DNA from: Burkholderia sp. D-99
GTDB lineage: Bacteria > Pseudomonadota > Gammaproteobacteria > Burkholderiales > Burkholderiaceae
Assembly (NCBI RefSeq): GCF_011605345.1
Contig: NZ_JAAOXM010000001.1
Coordinates: 1,054,001-1,118,000 of the forward strand
Direction of reading: 5' to 3'
DNA length: 64,000 nucleotides
The notes below the pieces were generated by a model that saw only the letters and a program-made list of their open reading frames with translations, was not told the origin of the DNA and searched no databases. This document shows, piece after piece, positions 1-8,797 of the stretch (position 1 is the first letter of the stretch; each line of letters begins with the position of its first letter). The position numbers and the translations under genes were made by a program.

Positions 1-303
1 ATCGCGCACGGCGCCGAGACGGCGAATCGTGCGGTCGAGTTCGTCGGCCTTGCCGTCGAGCTTCGCGCGATCGATCGCGGGCAGGCCGTCCGCTCCCACC
101 ATCGCCAGAATGTCGTCGAGCGAGAATCCGGCCTCGCGTCCGAGCGCGATCAACGTCAGACGTTCCAGCACCGACTCGTCGTATTGCCGCCGCAGCCCCT
201 GCCGGCCGATCGGAGCGATCAGCCCCTTTTCTTCGTAGTAGCGCAACGTCGACGCCGGCAATCCCGAGCGCCGCGCCACGTCCGCAATGTCCAGACGGCT
301 CAT
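1..303 (-). CDS. MerR family transcriptional regulator (3' end outside window)
   Basis: Only the first 101 codons are in the window. The ATG is at 303 and the frame is open to the window edge. The N-terminus (MSRLDIADVARRSG, then STLRYYEEKGLI) is the winged helix-turn-helix of the MerR family. MerR proteins bind between over-spaced -35 and -10 elements and untwist the promoter on sensing a ligand. The start codon abuts a perfect inverted repeat nearly identical to the SoxR consensus box, so autoregulation or control of the divergent DUF2938 gene is likely. The effector-sensing C-terminus is not visible, so it cannot be said whether the protein carries the SoxR iron-sulfur cysteines. Confidence 0.9.
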   Translation of the reverse strand, partial: MSRLDIADVARRSGLPASTLRYYEEKGLIAPIGRQGLRRQYDESVLERLTLIALGREAGFSLDDILAMVGADGLPAIDRAKLDGKADELDRTIRRLGAVRD

Positions 304-305
304 GC

Positions 306-336
306 TTGACCTCAAGTGAACTTGAGGTTGCAAGAT
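306..336 (+). promoter_or_regulatory. MerR/SoxR-type promoter-operator
   Basis: A TTGACC -35 element (306-311) and a weak -10 (CAAGAT, 331-336) are separated by 19 bp, the long spacing typical of MerR-controlled promoters. Between them lies a perfect inverted repeat, ACCTCAAG (309-316), TGAA, CTTGAGGT (321-328). The core differs by one base from the SoxR box CCTCAAGTTAACTTGAGG. It reads toward the DUF2938 gene and lies directly at the MerR start codon. Confidence 0.65.
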
Positions 337-440
337 AGTTGCTCTACTTCACGAACGCAAGCCCGAAACGCCATGAAACCGCTGAAACCAACCGATATTC
401 CGCCGCACCGCGCAGCAGCCTTCCGCTTCGGAGGTGTGCG

Positions 441-938
441 ATGAATACGTCAGCTATCGTGCTCGACGTGCTGCTGATCGGCACGGGTGCCACGTTCCTG
501 CTGGATCTGTGGACGCTGTTCCGGCGGCGTGCGTTCGGCACGCCGTCGCTCGACTACGCACTGGTCGGCCGTTGGGTCGGCCACATGATGCGCGGCCGCT
601 TCCGGCATGCGTCGATCGTCACCGCGCCGCCCGTCCCGGGCGAGCGCATACTCGGCTGGATCGCGCACTACGCGATCGGCATTATGTTCGCGACGCTACC
701 CGTCGCGATCGCGGGAGCGGAATGGATCGACGCGCCGACCCTGCTCCCCGCGCTCGTCGCCGGCCTTGCCAGCGTGGTCGCGCCGTTCTTCGTGATGCAG
801 CCCGCGTTCGGCTTCGGCATCGCGGCGTCGCGCACGCCGCATCCGGGTGTCGCGCGTCGGCGCAGCCTCATCACGCATCTGTCGTACGGTGTGGGGCTCT
901 ATCTGGCGGCGTTCACGCTCGCGGCGCTGGCCCGTTGA
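441..938 (+). CDS. DUF2938 family membrane protein
   Basis: A 165-residue integral membrane protein of the DUF2938 family with about four hydrophobic segments: residues ~7-25, ~75-95, ~100-125 and ~145-163. The ATG at 441 is chosen because GGAGG lies just upstream (430-434); an in-frame start at 339 would add an uncharacteristic basic extension. The biochemical function of the family is unknown. Its position behind a MerR/SoxR-type operator and divergent from the MerR gene suggests it is the regulator's target, perhaps in a redox or xenobiotic response. That role is inference. Confidence 0.8.
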   Translation: MNTSAIVLDVLLIGTGATFLLDLWTLFRRRAFGTPSLDYALVGRWVGHMMRGRFRHASIVTAPPVPGERILGWIAHYAIGIMFATLPVAIAGAEWIDAPTLLPALVAGLASVVAPFFVMQPAFGFGIAASRTPHPGVARRRSLITHLSYGVGLYLAAFTLAALAR

Positions 939-1198
939 GCACACGGACTCGCCAACACCGCGGTAACAGGTAGCGCCGGCTCAGCCGGCCGACGTCGACG
1001 CCCGCACAAGCGCTTCGTCGAGCGTGACAGGCGCATTGTCCTGCGCGAGGCGAGCGAAGGCCGCGCGGGGCATCCGCACCGGCGCAACAGAGATGAAGAT
1101 TCCCATGCCAGCGTGCGGGCCGACGCGGCGTGTGCTGCCACCCGGCGCTCCCGTTGCTGCCAAACCGTTCATCCGGCCTGCCCGGATGGCGCCGCGCC

Positions 1199-1639
1199 TC
1201 ACTCTCCGCCGCAGTCGATCAGGTTGTGGCGCATGCGCCCGAGCAGCCGCACCAGCGTATCGCGCTCGTCGGGCGTGAAGCCGCGCAGACCGTCGTCAGC
1301 GACGGTGTCACCCACTTCGAGCATCTGCGGAAAGATCTCGCGCGACTTGTCGGTCAGCCGGATCACGAACGCGCGGCGATCGTCGTCGTTCGCAATGCGT
1401 TCGATCCAGCCATAGCTTTCCATCCGGTCGAGCAACCGAGTGAGCGAGATCGGCGTGATCTCGAGCCATTCGGCGAGCCGCGCCTGATTCATCTCGCCCT
1501 TCCATGTCAGGTACGCGAGCACGCGGCTTTGCGCGCGCGTCAGCCCGATGCGCTTCGCGCGCCGGTCGAACAGGCGCCCGTTCAGGCGGGCCACGTCTGC
1601 AATCAGGTAGCCGATCCGGTTCTCGTAGGTCTTGTCCAT
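1199..1639 (-). CDS. MarR family transcriptional regulator
   Basis: A 146-residue MarR-type winged-helix protein. The recognition region (MNQARLAEWLEITPISLTRL, residues ~50-69) and the wing (DDRRAFVIRLT, ~86-96) are clear, and the length is normal for the family. It is divergent from an EmrB-type drug efflux gene across 135 bp that contain a perfect inverted repeat. By analogy with EmrR/MarR it probably represses the pump, and possibly itself, until a phenolic or lipophilic ligand binds. The ligand cannot be read from the sequence. Confidence 0.92.
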   Translation of the reverse strand: MDKTYENRIGYLIADVARLNGRLFDRRAKRIGLTRAQSRVLAYLTWKGEMNQARLAEWLEITPISLTRLLDRMESYGWIERIANDDDRRAFVIRLTDKSREIFPQMLEVGDTVADDGLRGFTPDERDTLVRLLGRMRHNLIDCGGE

Positions 1640-1705
1640 GCGGGGATTATAGGGTCAAGCCGGCAACCACCCATGGCTCGCGGCACGGCGATAAGCGGAT
1701 CTATA

Positions 1706-1719
1706 ATAAGCGTGCTTAT
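1706..1719. promoter_or_regulatory. Probable MarR operator between marR-like gene and efflux pump
   Basis: Perfect inverted repeat ATAAGC-GT-GCTTAT in the 135-bp divergent intergenic region, in an AT-rich patch. A second half-site (ATAAGC, 1691-1696) lies just to the left. Arm length and position fit a MarR-family dimer site that blocks both promoters. The assignment to this MarR protein is inferred from adjacency. Confidence 0.55.
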
Positions 1720-1774
1720 CATTCCAGCGATACCGGATCGCCGCCCACGGCGACCACCCCACGGAGACACCCGC

Positions 1775-3304
1775 TTGAACCCCGCCGCCGACGCCCCCGC
1801 CTCGCCCGCCCTGAACCGGCCGATGCTGACCCTGTCGATCATGCTCGCCACGCTGATCCAGACCCTCGACAGCACGATCGCGAACGTCGCGCTGCCGCAC
1901 ATGCAGGGCACGCTGTCCGCGTCGCAGGACGAGATCACGTGGGTGCTGACCTCCTATATCGTCGCGGCGGCAATCGCGACACCGCTCACCGGCTGGCTGT
2001 CCGACCGGCTAAGCGTGAAGCGGCTGCTGATCGTGTCGATCGCGGGCTTCACGGTCGCGTCCGCGCTATGCGGGCTGTCCGAGACACTCGTGCAGATCGT
2101 CGGCGCGCGCCTGCTGCAGGGCGTGTTCGGCGCCGCGCTGGTGCCGCTGTCGCAGTCGATCCTGCTCGACATCAACCCGCGCGAGAAACAGGGCCAGGCG
2201 ATGGCGATCTGGGGGATGGGCGTGATGGTCGGCCCGATCCTCGGCCCGACGCTCGGCGGCTGGCTCACCGACAGCTACAACTGGCGCTGGGTGTTCTTCA
2301 TCAACGTGCCGATCGGCGCATTCGCACTCGCCGGCGTGATGACCTTCCTGCCCGCGCGCGCGCCGCGCCCGCACGTGAAATTCGACGCGTTCGGCTTCGC
2401 GACGCTGGCGCTCGCGATCGGCGCGTTCCAGGCGATGCTCGACCGCGGCGAACAGCTCGACTGGTTCGGCTCGTACGAGATCCGCATCGAGGCGATCGTC
2501 GCGGCGCTCAGCTTCGCGTTCTTCCTCGTGCATACCGCGACCGTCGGCAAGGCGTCGTTCTTCAAGTCGGAACTGCTGCGCGACCCGAACTTCGCGACGG
2601 GCACGTTGTTCATCTTCGTGGTCGGCGCGGTGCTGTACGCGACGCGCGCGCTGCTGCCGCCGATGCTGCAGAACCTGATGGGCTACCCGGTCGCGACAAC
2701 GGGCCTCGTCACCGCACCAAGCGGCGCCGGCACGATGATCGCGATGCTGTTCGTCGGAAGGCTGCTGAAATACGTGGATGCGCGGATGCTGCTGCTCGCG
2801 GGGCTGTCGATTTCCGCGCTCGCGCTGTGGCAGATGATGCAGTACACGGTCGTGCTGTCCGAAGCGGACATCGTATGGCCGGGCGTGGTACAGGGCTTCG
2901 GGCTGGGGCTCGTGTTCGTGCCGTTGAGCGCGCTGTCGTTCTCGACGCTGCAGCCCGAACTGCGCGCGGACGGCACGGCCACCTACAGCCTGATGCGCAA
3001 CATCGGCAGCAGTATCGGCATCTCGATCGTGCAGACGCTGATGACGCGCAACACGCAGGTGTCGCACGCCGATCTCGCCGCGCAGATCACGCCGTTCAAC
3101 CCGGCCGTGCAGGCGATGTCCGGCAGCCATCTCGACATCGCGCTGCTCGACCGCACGATCAACCAGCAGGCATCGATGATCGCGTACCTGAACGACTTCA
3201 AGCTGATGTTCGTCGCGACGCTGCTGATGATTCCGCTGTTGCTGCTGATCCGCCCGCCGCGGAAAACGGCGAGCGTGGAGATCGCGCACGCGGCGATGGA
3301 TTGA
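1775..3304 (+). CDS. DHA2 family MFS drug efflux transporter (EmrB/QacA type)
   Basis: A 509-residue, 14-helix major facilitator of the DHA2 group, which exports drugs by proton antiport across the inner membrane. Motifs seen: LDSTIANVALPHMQ in helix 1 (the LD.TIVNVALP signature), GWLSDRLSVKR (motif A) and GPILGPTLGGW (motif C of antiporters). A TTG start at 1775 is chosen because GGAG sits 9-12 bases upstream and the length matches EmrB. An ATG at 1823 would remove 16 residues. No EmrA-type membrane-fusion partner is adjacent. Regulation by the divergent MarR protein is likely. Confidence 0.92.
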   Translation: MNPAADAPASPALNRPMLTLSIMLATLIQTLDSTIANVALPHMQGTLSASQDEITWVLTSYIVAAAIATPLTGWLSDRLSVKRLLIVSIAGFTVASALCGLSETLVQIVGARLLQGVFGAALVPLSQSILLDINPREKQGQAMAIWGMGVMVGPILGPTLGGWLTDSYNWRWVFFINVPIGAFALAGVMTFLPARAPRPHVKFDAFGFATLALAIGAFQAMLDRGEQLDWFGSYEIRIEAIVAALSFAFFLVHTATVGKASFFKSELLRDPNFATGTLFIFVVGAVLYATRALLPPMLQNLMGYPVATTGLVTAPSGAGTMIAMLFVGRLLKYVDARMLLLAGLSISALALWQMMQYTVVLSEADIVWPGVVQGFGLGLVFVPLSALSFSTLQPELRADGTATYSLMRNIGSSIGISIVQTLMTRNTQVSHADLAAQITPFNPAVQAMSGSHLDIALLDRTINQQASMIAYLNDFKLMFVATLLMIPLLLLIRPPRKTASVEIAHAAMD

Positions 3305-3307
3305 CGA

Positions 3308-3331
3308 TGCGACGGGCGCGCGCCCGTCGCA
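3308..3331. terminator. Palindrome between convergent genes, possible bidirectional terminator
   Basis: A 24-bp perfect palindrome (TGCGACGGGCGC and its complement) lies in the 37-bp gap between the convergent efflux and CoA-transferase genes. It would form a very stable hairpin on either transcript but has no U-tract. It is therefore probably a Rho-assisted or weak bidirectional terminator. Confidence 0.45.
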
Positions 3332-3341
3332 GGCCGAAACG

Positions 3342-4856
3342 TCAGGCCTTCATCGTCCCCGTGCGCACGTAGCGCTCGTGCCACGACAGTGCCTCGGCGA
3401 GCAAGTGCGGCGTGTGCTTGCCGAAGCTTTCGCGCGACGCCCGCTCGAAGTAGTCCTCGAGCATCGGCCGGTAGTCGGGATGCGCGCAGGTCGCGATGAC
3501 CTTGCGTGCACGCTGCTTCGGCGACAGGCCGCGCAGGTCGGCCAGCCCCTGCTCGGTGACGACCACCGCGACGTCGTGCTCGGTGTGATCGACGTGGCTC
3601 GCCATCGGCACGATCCGCGAAATCGCGCCGCCCTTCGCGGTACTCGCCGACATGAAGCACGACAGGTAGCCGTTGCGCGCGAAATCGCCCGAGCCGCCGA
3701 TGCCGTTCTGGATCTTCGTGCCCATCACGTGCGTCGAGTTCACGTTGCCGTAGATGTCGGCCTCGATCATCCCGTTCATCGCGATGCAGCCGAGGCGGCG
3801 CACGAGTTCCGGATGGTTGCTGATCTCCTGCGGGCGCAGCACGATCTTCTCGCGGAAAGTCGCGATCTCGTCGGCGAAGCGCTGCACGGCGGCCGGGCTC
3901 AGCGACAGCGCGGTGGCCGACGCGAAGCTCAACGTGCCGTCCTGGAGCAGGTCGAGCATGCCGTCCTGGATCACTTCGGTGTAAGCGGTCAGGTTCGAGA
4001 AGCCGGCCGAGCTGAGTTCCGCGAGCACCGCGTTCGTGATGTTGCCGACGCCCGACTGCAGCGGCAGCAGGTTTTCCGGCAGGCGGCCGCGCTTCACTTC
4101 ATGGCGCAGGAAGTCGATCAGCTGCAGCGCGATCTGTTTCGATGTCGCGTCCGGCGCGGAGAATGCATTGCTGCGATCCGGTGCGTCGGTCTCGACGATC
4201 GCGACGATCTTGTCGGCCGGGCAGCGCAGGTACGGCTCGCCGATCCGGTCGTCGCTCTTCGTCAGCGGAATCGGCTTGCGGTGCGGCGGCAGCGCGGTGC
4301 CGTAATAGACGTCGTGCATCCCGTCGAGGCCGAGCGGCTGGCGCGAGTTGACCTCGAGGATCACGTGCTTCGCGCGTTCGAGCCACGTCTTGTTGTTGCC
4401 GATCGATGCGGACGGAATCAGCAACCCGTCCTCGCGGATGCCCGCGACTTCGACGATCGCGACATCGAGATCGCCGTACAGCCCGAACCATGCGTACTGC
4501 GCGACGTGGCTCAGGTGGACGTCCTGGTAGTCGACTTCGCCGCCGTTGATCTTGTCGCGCAACGTCGGGTCGGACTGGTACGGAAGGCGCATCGAGATGC
4601 CGTTGGTGCGGGCGAGCGCGCCGTCGAGTTCCGGCGCGGTAGACGCCCCCGTCAGCACGTTGATCCGGAAGTCCTCGCCGCGCGTATGCGCCGCGTCGAT
4701 GTGGGCGGCAAGCGCGGCCGGCACGGCCTTCGGATAGCCCGACCCCGTGAAGCCGCTCATGGCGACGGTCATGCCGGGACGGATCAGCGCGGCGGCTTCG
4801 TCGGCGGTGCGGACGAGCGAACGCAGGGCGGGAGCGAGGATGCGTGATGAAGACAT
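3342..4856 (-). CDS. Acetyl-CoA hydrolase / succinyl-CoA:acetate CoA-transferase family protein
   Basis: A 504-residue protein of the acetyl-CoA hydrolase/transferase family (Cat1/AarC type, usual length ~500). These cytoplasmic enzymes move CoA between succinyl- or propionyl-CoA and acetate through a glutamyl-CoA intermediate. The substrate-loop segment GFTGSGYPKAVP (~41-52), the segment LQSGVGNITNAV followed by YTEVIQDG (whose Glu is the predicted catalytic residue), and the CoA-binding GIGGSGDFARN are all present. The ATG at 4856 begins MSSSRIL; upstream in-frame codons show no ribosome site. It is monocistronic and convergent with the efflux pump. Whether it acts on acetate or propionate is not decidable here. 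Confidence 0.9.
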   Translation of the reverse strand: MSSSRILAPALRSLVRTADEAAALIRPGMTVAMSGFTGSGYPKAVPAALAAHIDAAHTRGEDFRINVLTGASTAPELDGALARTNGISMRLPYQSDPTLRDKINGGEVDYQDVHLSHVAQYAWFGLYGDLDVAIVEVAGIREDGLLIPSASIGNNKTWLERAKHVILEVNSRQPLGLDGMHDVYYGTALPPHRKPIPLTKSDDRIGEPYLRCPADKIVAIVETDAPDRSNAFSAPDATSKQIALQLIDFLRHEVKRGRLPENLLPLQSGVGNITNAVLAELSSAGFSNLTAYTEVIQDGMLDLLQDGTLSFASATALSLSPAAVQRFADEIATFREKIVLRPQEISNHPELVRRLGCIAMNGMIEADIYGNVNSTHVMGTKIQNGIGGSGDFARNGYLSCFMSASTAKGGAISRIVPMASHVDHTEHDVAVVVTEQGLADLRGLSPKQRARKVIATCAHPDYRPMLEDYFERASRESFGKHTPHLLAEALSWHERYVRTGTMKA

Positions 4857-5442
4857 GGCTGGTTTCTGACGCTTTGGTCTGTCGTTGACGTCGCTGGGGG
4901 TGTCTCCTGAGCGACATGAAGCCCTTGGGGCCGCGAGGGGCGGCCGGCACCACAGGCACGGTCGGAGTATCTCAGAGGCGATCGCCGCGAAATGTCCGCT
5001 GTATGAAAAAGATCCTTGCCGGATTTGCCGGGTATCGAACGGCCGTTCTGTGACAGGCACGCCGTTCGAATCGGATGCACACGAAAGGGGCGCGAAAGCA
5101 TCGAACAGAAAGACCGGTCGACGATCACCAACCTGAGCGCATCAATCGCCGAATTTCCATTGCGATTTATCGCCTGTCGATCGGCAATGATCGATACCCG
5201 TCCGGCGCGGCCAATTGTCACCCGATGCGGCTTGCCGCGGCCTGACGCACGTCAAGCTCGCACGCGCCGCGCGACGCGCGCCGGGAAGCGCGAAAAGTAC
5301 CGCCGCACCGGCCTGTGAGGCCCGTCCGTCCTTGACAGCCGCGCGACGCGAACCACACTGGAATACGGATCCCGCAGCCCCGTTCGGCCGCCCTGTCGCG
5401 CACGCGCTTTTCGGTCGGCCGATCGCTGCAAGACGCGGTAAC
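4857..5442. other. Intergenic region without recognised gene
   Basis: About 590 bp between the divergent CoA-transferase gene and the phosphonate operon. It has typical GC content and only fragmentary frames with no ribosome sites or family motifs. It presumably holds the promoter of the CoA-transferase gene. I see no RNA gene or strong intrinsic terminator in it. Confidence 0.5.
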
Positions 5443-5509
5443 ACTCCCTCATGTCAGGACATTGATCGAATAAAAAGCAACAAATTACAATTCCGTATAT
5501 ATTTCGCCG
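5443..5509 (+). promoter_or_regulatory. AT-rich promoter region of the phosphonate/phosphonolipid operon
   Basis: An abrupt AT-rich stretch precedes the first gene of the operon. A TTGATC (5462-5467) is followed 17 bp later by TTACAA (5485-5490), and a TATATA lies at 5495-5500. No Shine-Dalgarno sequence precedes the ATG at 5510, so translation may start on a very short leader. The exact promoter elements are tentative. Confidence 0.4.
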
Positions 5510-6190
5510 ATGGACCAAAGAAAAACCGCCACACGCGCCGAACCGCCCCTGCCACGCACCTGGGATGCGCGGCTCGCGCGCTCGCTTGTCCGACCGCTCG
5601 TCGACACGCCCGTCACCCCGAATCACCTCACCACCGTTCGTCTTCTGATCGGCCTCGCCGGCGCCTGGTGCCTCGCGCACGGCGGCTTCGGTTGGAGCAA
5701 TGCAGGCGCGTTCCTGATCGTGCTGTCGAACTTCGTCGACCACACCGACGGCGAGCTCGCACGCATCAGCGGGAAATCCAGCAAGATCGGTCATTTTTAC
5801 GACCTCGCGGCGGACGCGCTCGTCACGGTCGCGCTGTTCGTCAGCATGGGCCTCGGCATCGTCGCCCAGGGCGGCCAGATGGCCGCGTCGCCGGTGCTGC
5901 TCGGCGCGGTGGCCGGCGCCGCCGTCGCGCTGATCTTCTTCCTGCGCATGCGGATCGAATCGATCGCCGGCAAGGCCGGCACCAAGCAGGCGTTCGCCGG
6001 TGGCTTCGAAACCGAAGACGTGCTCTATCTGCTGCCGCTCGTGACGCTCGTCGACGGCGTCGAGCCGTTCCTGCTCGCGGCGTCGATCGGCGCCCCGCTG
6101 TTCGCCGCATGGGTCGTGATCGACTGGTGGCGCATCGTCCGGCGCGGCAACGTCCGCCAGAATTCAACTGAAATCCAGGCTTCCAAATGA
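5510..6190 (+). CDS. CDP-alcohol phosphatidyltransferase family protein
   Basis: A 226-residue polytopic inner-membrane enzyme. It keeps the full catalytic signature DxxDGxxAR-x8-G-x3-D-x3-D as D77, D80, G81, A84, R85, G94, D98 and D102. Family members displace CMP from a CDP-alcohol (or CMP-activated head group) onto a lipid or alcohol acceptor. It is the first gene of the operon and its stop overlaps the next start (ATGA). Beside AEP-synthesis genes and a PEP mutase-nucleotidyltransferase fusion, the natural reading is transfer of a CMP-activated aminoethylphosphonate to a diradylglycerol or similar acceptor, giving a phosphonolipid. That substrate is inferred from context only. Confidence 0.88.
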   Translation: MDQRKTATRAEPPLPRTWDARLARSLVRPLVDTPVTPNHLTTVRLLIGLAGAWCLAHGGFGWSNAGAFLIVLSNFVDHTDGELARISGKSSKIGHFYDLAADALVTVALFVSMGLGIVAQGGQMAASPVLLGAVAGAAVALIFFLRMRIESIAGKAGTKQAFAGGFETEDVLYLLPLVTLVDGVEPFLLAASIGAPLFAAWVVIDWWRIVRRGNVRQNSTEIQASK

Positions 6191-6996
6191 CTCCTAGCAC
6201 GCGCGACGACTCCGTGCTGAGCCCGGCACGCCCCGCGCCTGCGCGCGCGGCCGCAGCCGATCCCGATCGCACCGTGGCCGACTGCGTCGGCCCGCTCGAC
6301 CTCGACCGCCTGCGCGGCGACTACACGCGCCAGGGCTCGTTCCTGTACCTCGACGCCTTCCTGCCGGCCGACGCGCACGCGAAGCTCGCGGCGGCGGCCC
6401 GCGCGATGCAGGCCGGCCTGAACCGCAATTACCTGCCCGGCCACAAGCAGGGCGGCAGCGTGAGCCGCCATACGATCGACGAGCAGGCGCCGTACATCGC
6501 CGAACTGTATCGTTCGAAGGCGCTGATCAGCTTCCTCGAGAAGGTCACGGGCGACAAGCTGATGCTGTCGCCGGACGACGATCCGCACGCGTATGCACTG
6601 TATTACTACACGAAGCCCGGCGACCACATCGGCTGGCACTACGACACGTCGTACTACGACGGCCGCCGCTACACGCTGCTGATCGGCGTGATCGACGAAT
6701 CGTCGTGCCGGCTCGACTACGAGCTGCACACGCGCAATCCGGACGTGGCCGATGAACCGGGCTCCGTGCAGATCGCCGACGGCGGCATCGTGCTGTTCGA
6801 CGGCGACAAGCTGCGCCACCGCATCACGCCGCTGGGCCAGAACGAGATGCGTGTGTCGCTCACCTTCGAATACGTGACGAACCCCGGCATGCGTCCGTGG
6901 AAGCGCTTCGTCTCGAACATGAAGGACGCGATCGCGTATTTCGGTTTCCGCCAGGTGTTCAAGCAACTGGCGACGCGACGCACGACCGGGTCATGA
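6187..6996 (+). CDS. Putative Fe(II)/2-oxoglutarate-dependent oxygenase
   Basis: A 269-residue protein with the metal-binding facial triad of this superfamily: H151-x-D153 in GWHYDTSYY and distal H211 in KLRHRITPL. R222 follows 11 residues later, the usual position of the 2-oxoglutarate anchor. The family hydroxylates unactivated carbons with O2 and 2-oxoglutarate. There is a four-base overlap with both the upstream and the downstream gene, so it is co-translated with lipid-phosphonate genes. A plausible job is hydroxylation of the AEP head group (1-hydroxy-AEP is known in some bacterial sphingophosphonolipids) or of the lipid. The substrate is inference. The first ~30 residues are low-complexity Ala/Pro. 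Confidence 0.78.
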   Translation: MTPSTRDDSVLSPARPAPARAAAADPDRTVADCVGPLDLDRLRGDYTRQGSFLYLDAFLPADAHAKLAAAARAMQAGLNRNYLPGHKQGGSVSRHTIDEQAPYIAELYRSKALISFLEKVTGDKLMLSPDDDPHAYALYYYTKPGDHIGWHYDTSYYDGRRYTLLIGVIDESSCRLDYELHTRNPDVADEPGSVQIADGGIVLFDGDKLRHRITPLGQNEMRVSLTFEYVTNPGMRPWKRFVSNMKDAIAYFGFRQVFKQLATRRTTGS

Positions 6997-7994
6997 CACG
7001 CGCCGGCCTGATCCTGCTGTCCCTCGGGACCGCACTCTTCGTTGCACTCCTTGCATGGCAGGGCGTCGGCGCGGTCGCGTCCACGTTCCTCGCGGCCGGC
7101 TGGGGGCTCGCGCTCGTCGCGGCGTTCCACGTCGTGCCGCTCGTCATCGACGCGATCGCGATCTCCGTGATGTTCCGCCGCGGCCAGCCGGGCGCCGAGC
7201 TCGGCAATGCGCTGCGCGCGCGCTGGGTCGGCGAATCGGTGAACAGCCTGCTGCCCGCCGGGCAGATCGGCGGCCCAGTGCTGATGGTGCGCCACCTCGC
7301 GCAGCGCGGCACGCGGATGGCCGACGCGGCGGCGGCCGTCACCGTCAGCACGACGATGCAGGCGCTCGCGCAAATGGCGTTCGCGCTGATCGGCATCGCC
7401 GCGTTCAGCCTGTATGCCACGCACGAGTCGGTCGCGCACCTGCGCACGCCCGCGCTGATCGCCACCGGCGTGCTCGGCGCGCTTGCTTTGCTGTTCTATG
7501 CCGCGCAGCGGCGCGGGCTGTTCGGCCGCGGCCTGCGCCTCGCGTCGAAGCTGCTCGGCCCGCGCGACTGGTCGTCGCTGGCGACCCGCGCCGACGCAAT
7601 CGACGACGCGGTCGGCGCGCTGTACCGCGATCGTGCGAAGGTCGCGAAGACGTTCGCACTGAGTCTCGTCGGCTGGATCGTCGGCACCGCGGAAGTGTGG
7701 CTCGCGCTGCACTTCCTCGGGCATCCGGTGAGCTGGCTCGACGCGCTGCTGCTCGAGAGCGTCGGCCAGGCCATTCGTGGCGCGGCCTTCGCGATCCCGG
7801 GCTCGCTCGGCGCGCAGGAAGGCGGCTACCTGCTGCTCGCGCCGCTGGTCGGACTGCCGCCCGACGCGGCGCTCGCGCTGTCGCTCGCGAAGCGCGCGCG
7901 CGAACTCGCGCTCGGCCTGCCCGGCCTGCTCTATCTGCATTTCAGTGAAAGAAACTGGCAGCGGCGCCGTGCGCCGCAGCCGCTCGCCGACTGA
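6993..7994 (+). CDS. Flippase-like / lysylphosphatidylglycerol synthase-type membrane domain protein
   Basis: A 333-residue polytopic membrane protein with about seven to eight hydrophobic segments. It resembles the UPF0104/HpnL-like membrane domain found in MprF and in lipid-trafficking proteins. Family landmarks include GESVNSLLPAGQIGGP (~77-92) and PGSLGAQEGGYLLL (~268-281), the latter typical of the C-terminal half. There is no soluble aminoacyl-transferase domain, so it is not a lysyl-PG synthase. The ATG at 6993 overlaps the preceding stop. In this operon it could move the finished phosphonolipid between leaflets or help present it. That is inferred from context. Confidence 0.75.
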   Translation: MTRAGLILLSLGTALFVALLAWQGVGAVASTFLAAGWGLALVAAFHVVPLVIDAIAISVMFRRGQPGAELGNALRARWVGESVNSLLPAGQIGGPVLMVRHLAQRGTRMADAAAAVTVSTTMQALAQMAFALIGIAAFSLYATHESVAHLRTPALIATGVLGALALLFYAAQRRGLFGRGLRLASKLLGPRDWSSLATRADAIDDAVGALYRDRAKVAKTFALSLVGWIVGTAEVWLALHFLGHPVSWLDALLLESVGQAIRGAAFAIPGSLGAQEGGYLLLAPLVGLPPDAALALSLAKRARELALGLPGLLYLHFSERNWQRRRAPQPLAD

Positions 7995-8029
7995 TCGTTC
8001 AGATCGCCGGCTTTTTGGTTGGAGAACCC

Positions 8030-8797
8030 ATGCGAGCCATCATTCTTGCGGCAGGCCTCGGCTTGCGCCTGCAACAACCGCCCGAAGCGCAGTTCCCGAA
8101 GTGCCTGCTGCGCTTCGACGACGTTTCGCTGCTCGAGCGCCATCTGCGCGTACTCGACGCCGCGGGCGTCGACGAGATCGTGCTCGGGCTCGGCTTTCAG
8201 CACGAGAAGGTCGAGCAGGAACTGAAGCGCCTCGGCCGCCGGGCCGAGATCGTGATCAACGACCGCTACGACCTCGGCAGCGTGCTGACCGTGCATACCG
8301 TCGCCGATGCGATGACGCGCGGCGGCGACGTGCTGCTGATGGACGCGGACGTGCTGTACGACGAGAACATCCTGCACGCGCTGGTGGCCGATTCCGACAA
8401 GACGGTCGACCGCCTGCTGATCGACCGCGACTTCGAGGCCGGCGACGAGCCCGTCAAGCTGTGCCTGAAGAACGGCGTGCCGGTCGAACTGCGCAAGCAG
8501 CTCGCGGTCGACCTCGAATACGACACGATCGGCGAATCGGTCGGCTTCTTCCGCTTCACCGAAGGCACCGCGCGCCGCCTCGCGACGATCGTCGCGGGCT
8601 ATGTCGACAGCGGCCGCGCGAACATGCCGCACGAGGAAGCCGTGCGTGACCTGCTGCTCGAAGGCGGTCATTCGTTCGACGTCGCCGACGTTACCGGCTC
8701 GCCGTGGATCGAGATCGACTTCCCGAACGACGTCGCTCGCGCCACGCAAGAAATCCTCCCCCTGATTCAACGCACCACCGCAGGAGCCGCACGATGA
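8030..8797 (+). CDS. Nucleotidyltransferase (sugar-/alcohol-phosphate cytidylyltransferase-like)
   Basis: A 255-residue protein with the N-terminal signature [14 protein letters not shown] and the FPKCLLRF lysine motif of Rossmann-type NTP transferases, followed by the metal-binding segment LLMDADVLY (~103-111). Such enzymes use CTP or UTP to activate a phosphate (or phosphonate) compound. GGAG sits just upstream of the ATG at 8030, and the stop overlaps the next gene's start. Since the next gene already carries a nucleotidyltransferase domain fused to PEP mutase, the operon has two activating enzymes. One may act on AEP and the other on an acceptor alcohol or hydroxylated head group. Which is which is unknown. 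Confidence 0.82.
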   Translation: MRAIILAAGLGLRLQQPPEAQFPKCLLRFDDVSLLERHLRVLDAAGVDEIVLGLGFQHEKVEQELKRLGRRAEIVINDRYDLGSVLTVHTVADAMTRGGDVLLMDADVLYDENILHALVADSDKTVDRLLIDRDFEAGDEPVKLCLKNGVPVELRKQLAVDLEYDTIGESVGFFRFTEGTARRLATIVAGYVDSGRANMPHEEAVRDLLLEGGHSFDVADVTGSPWIEIDFPNDVARATQEILPLIQRTTAGAAR

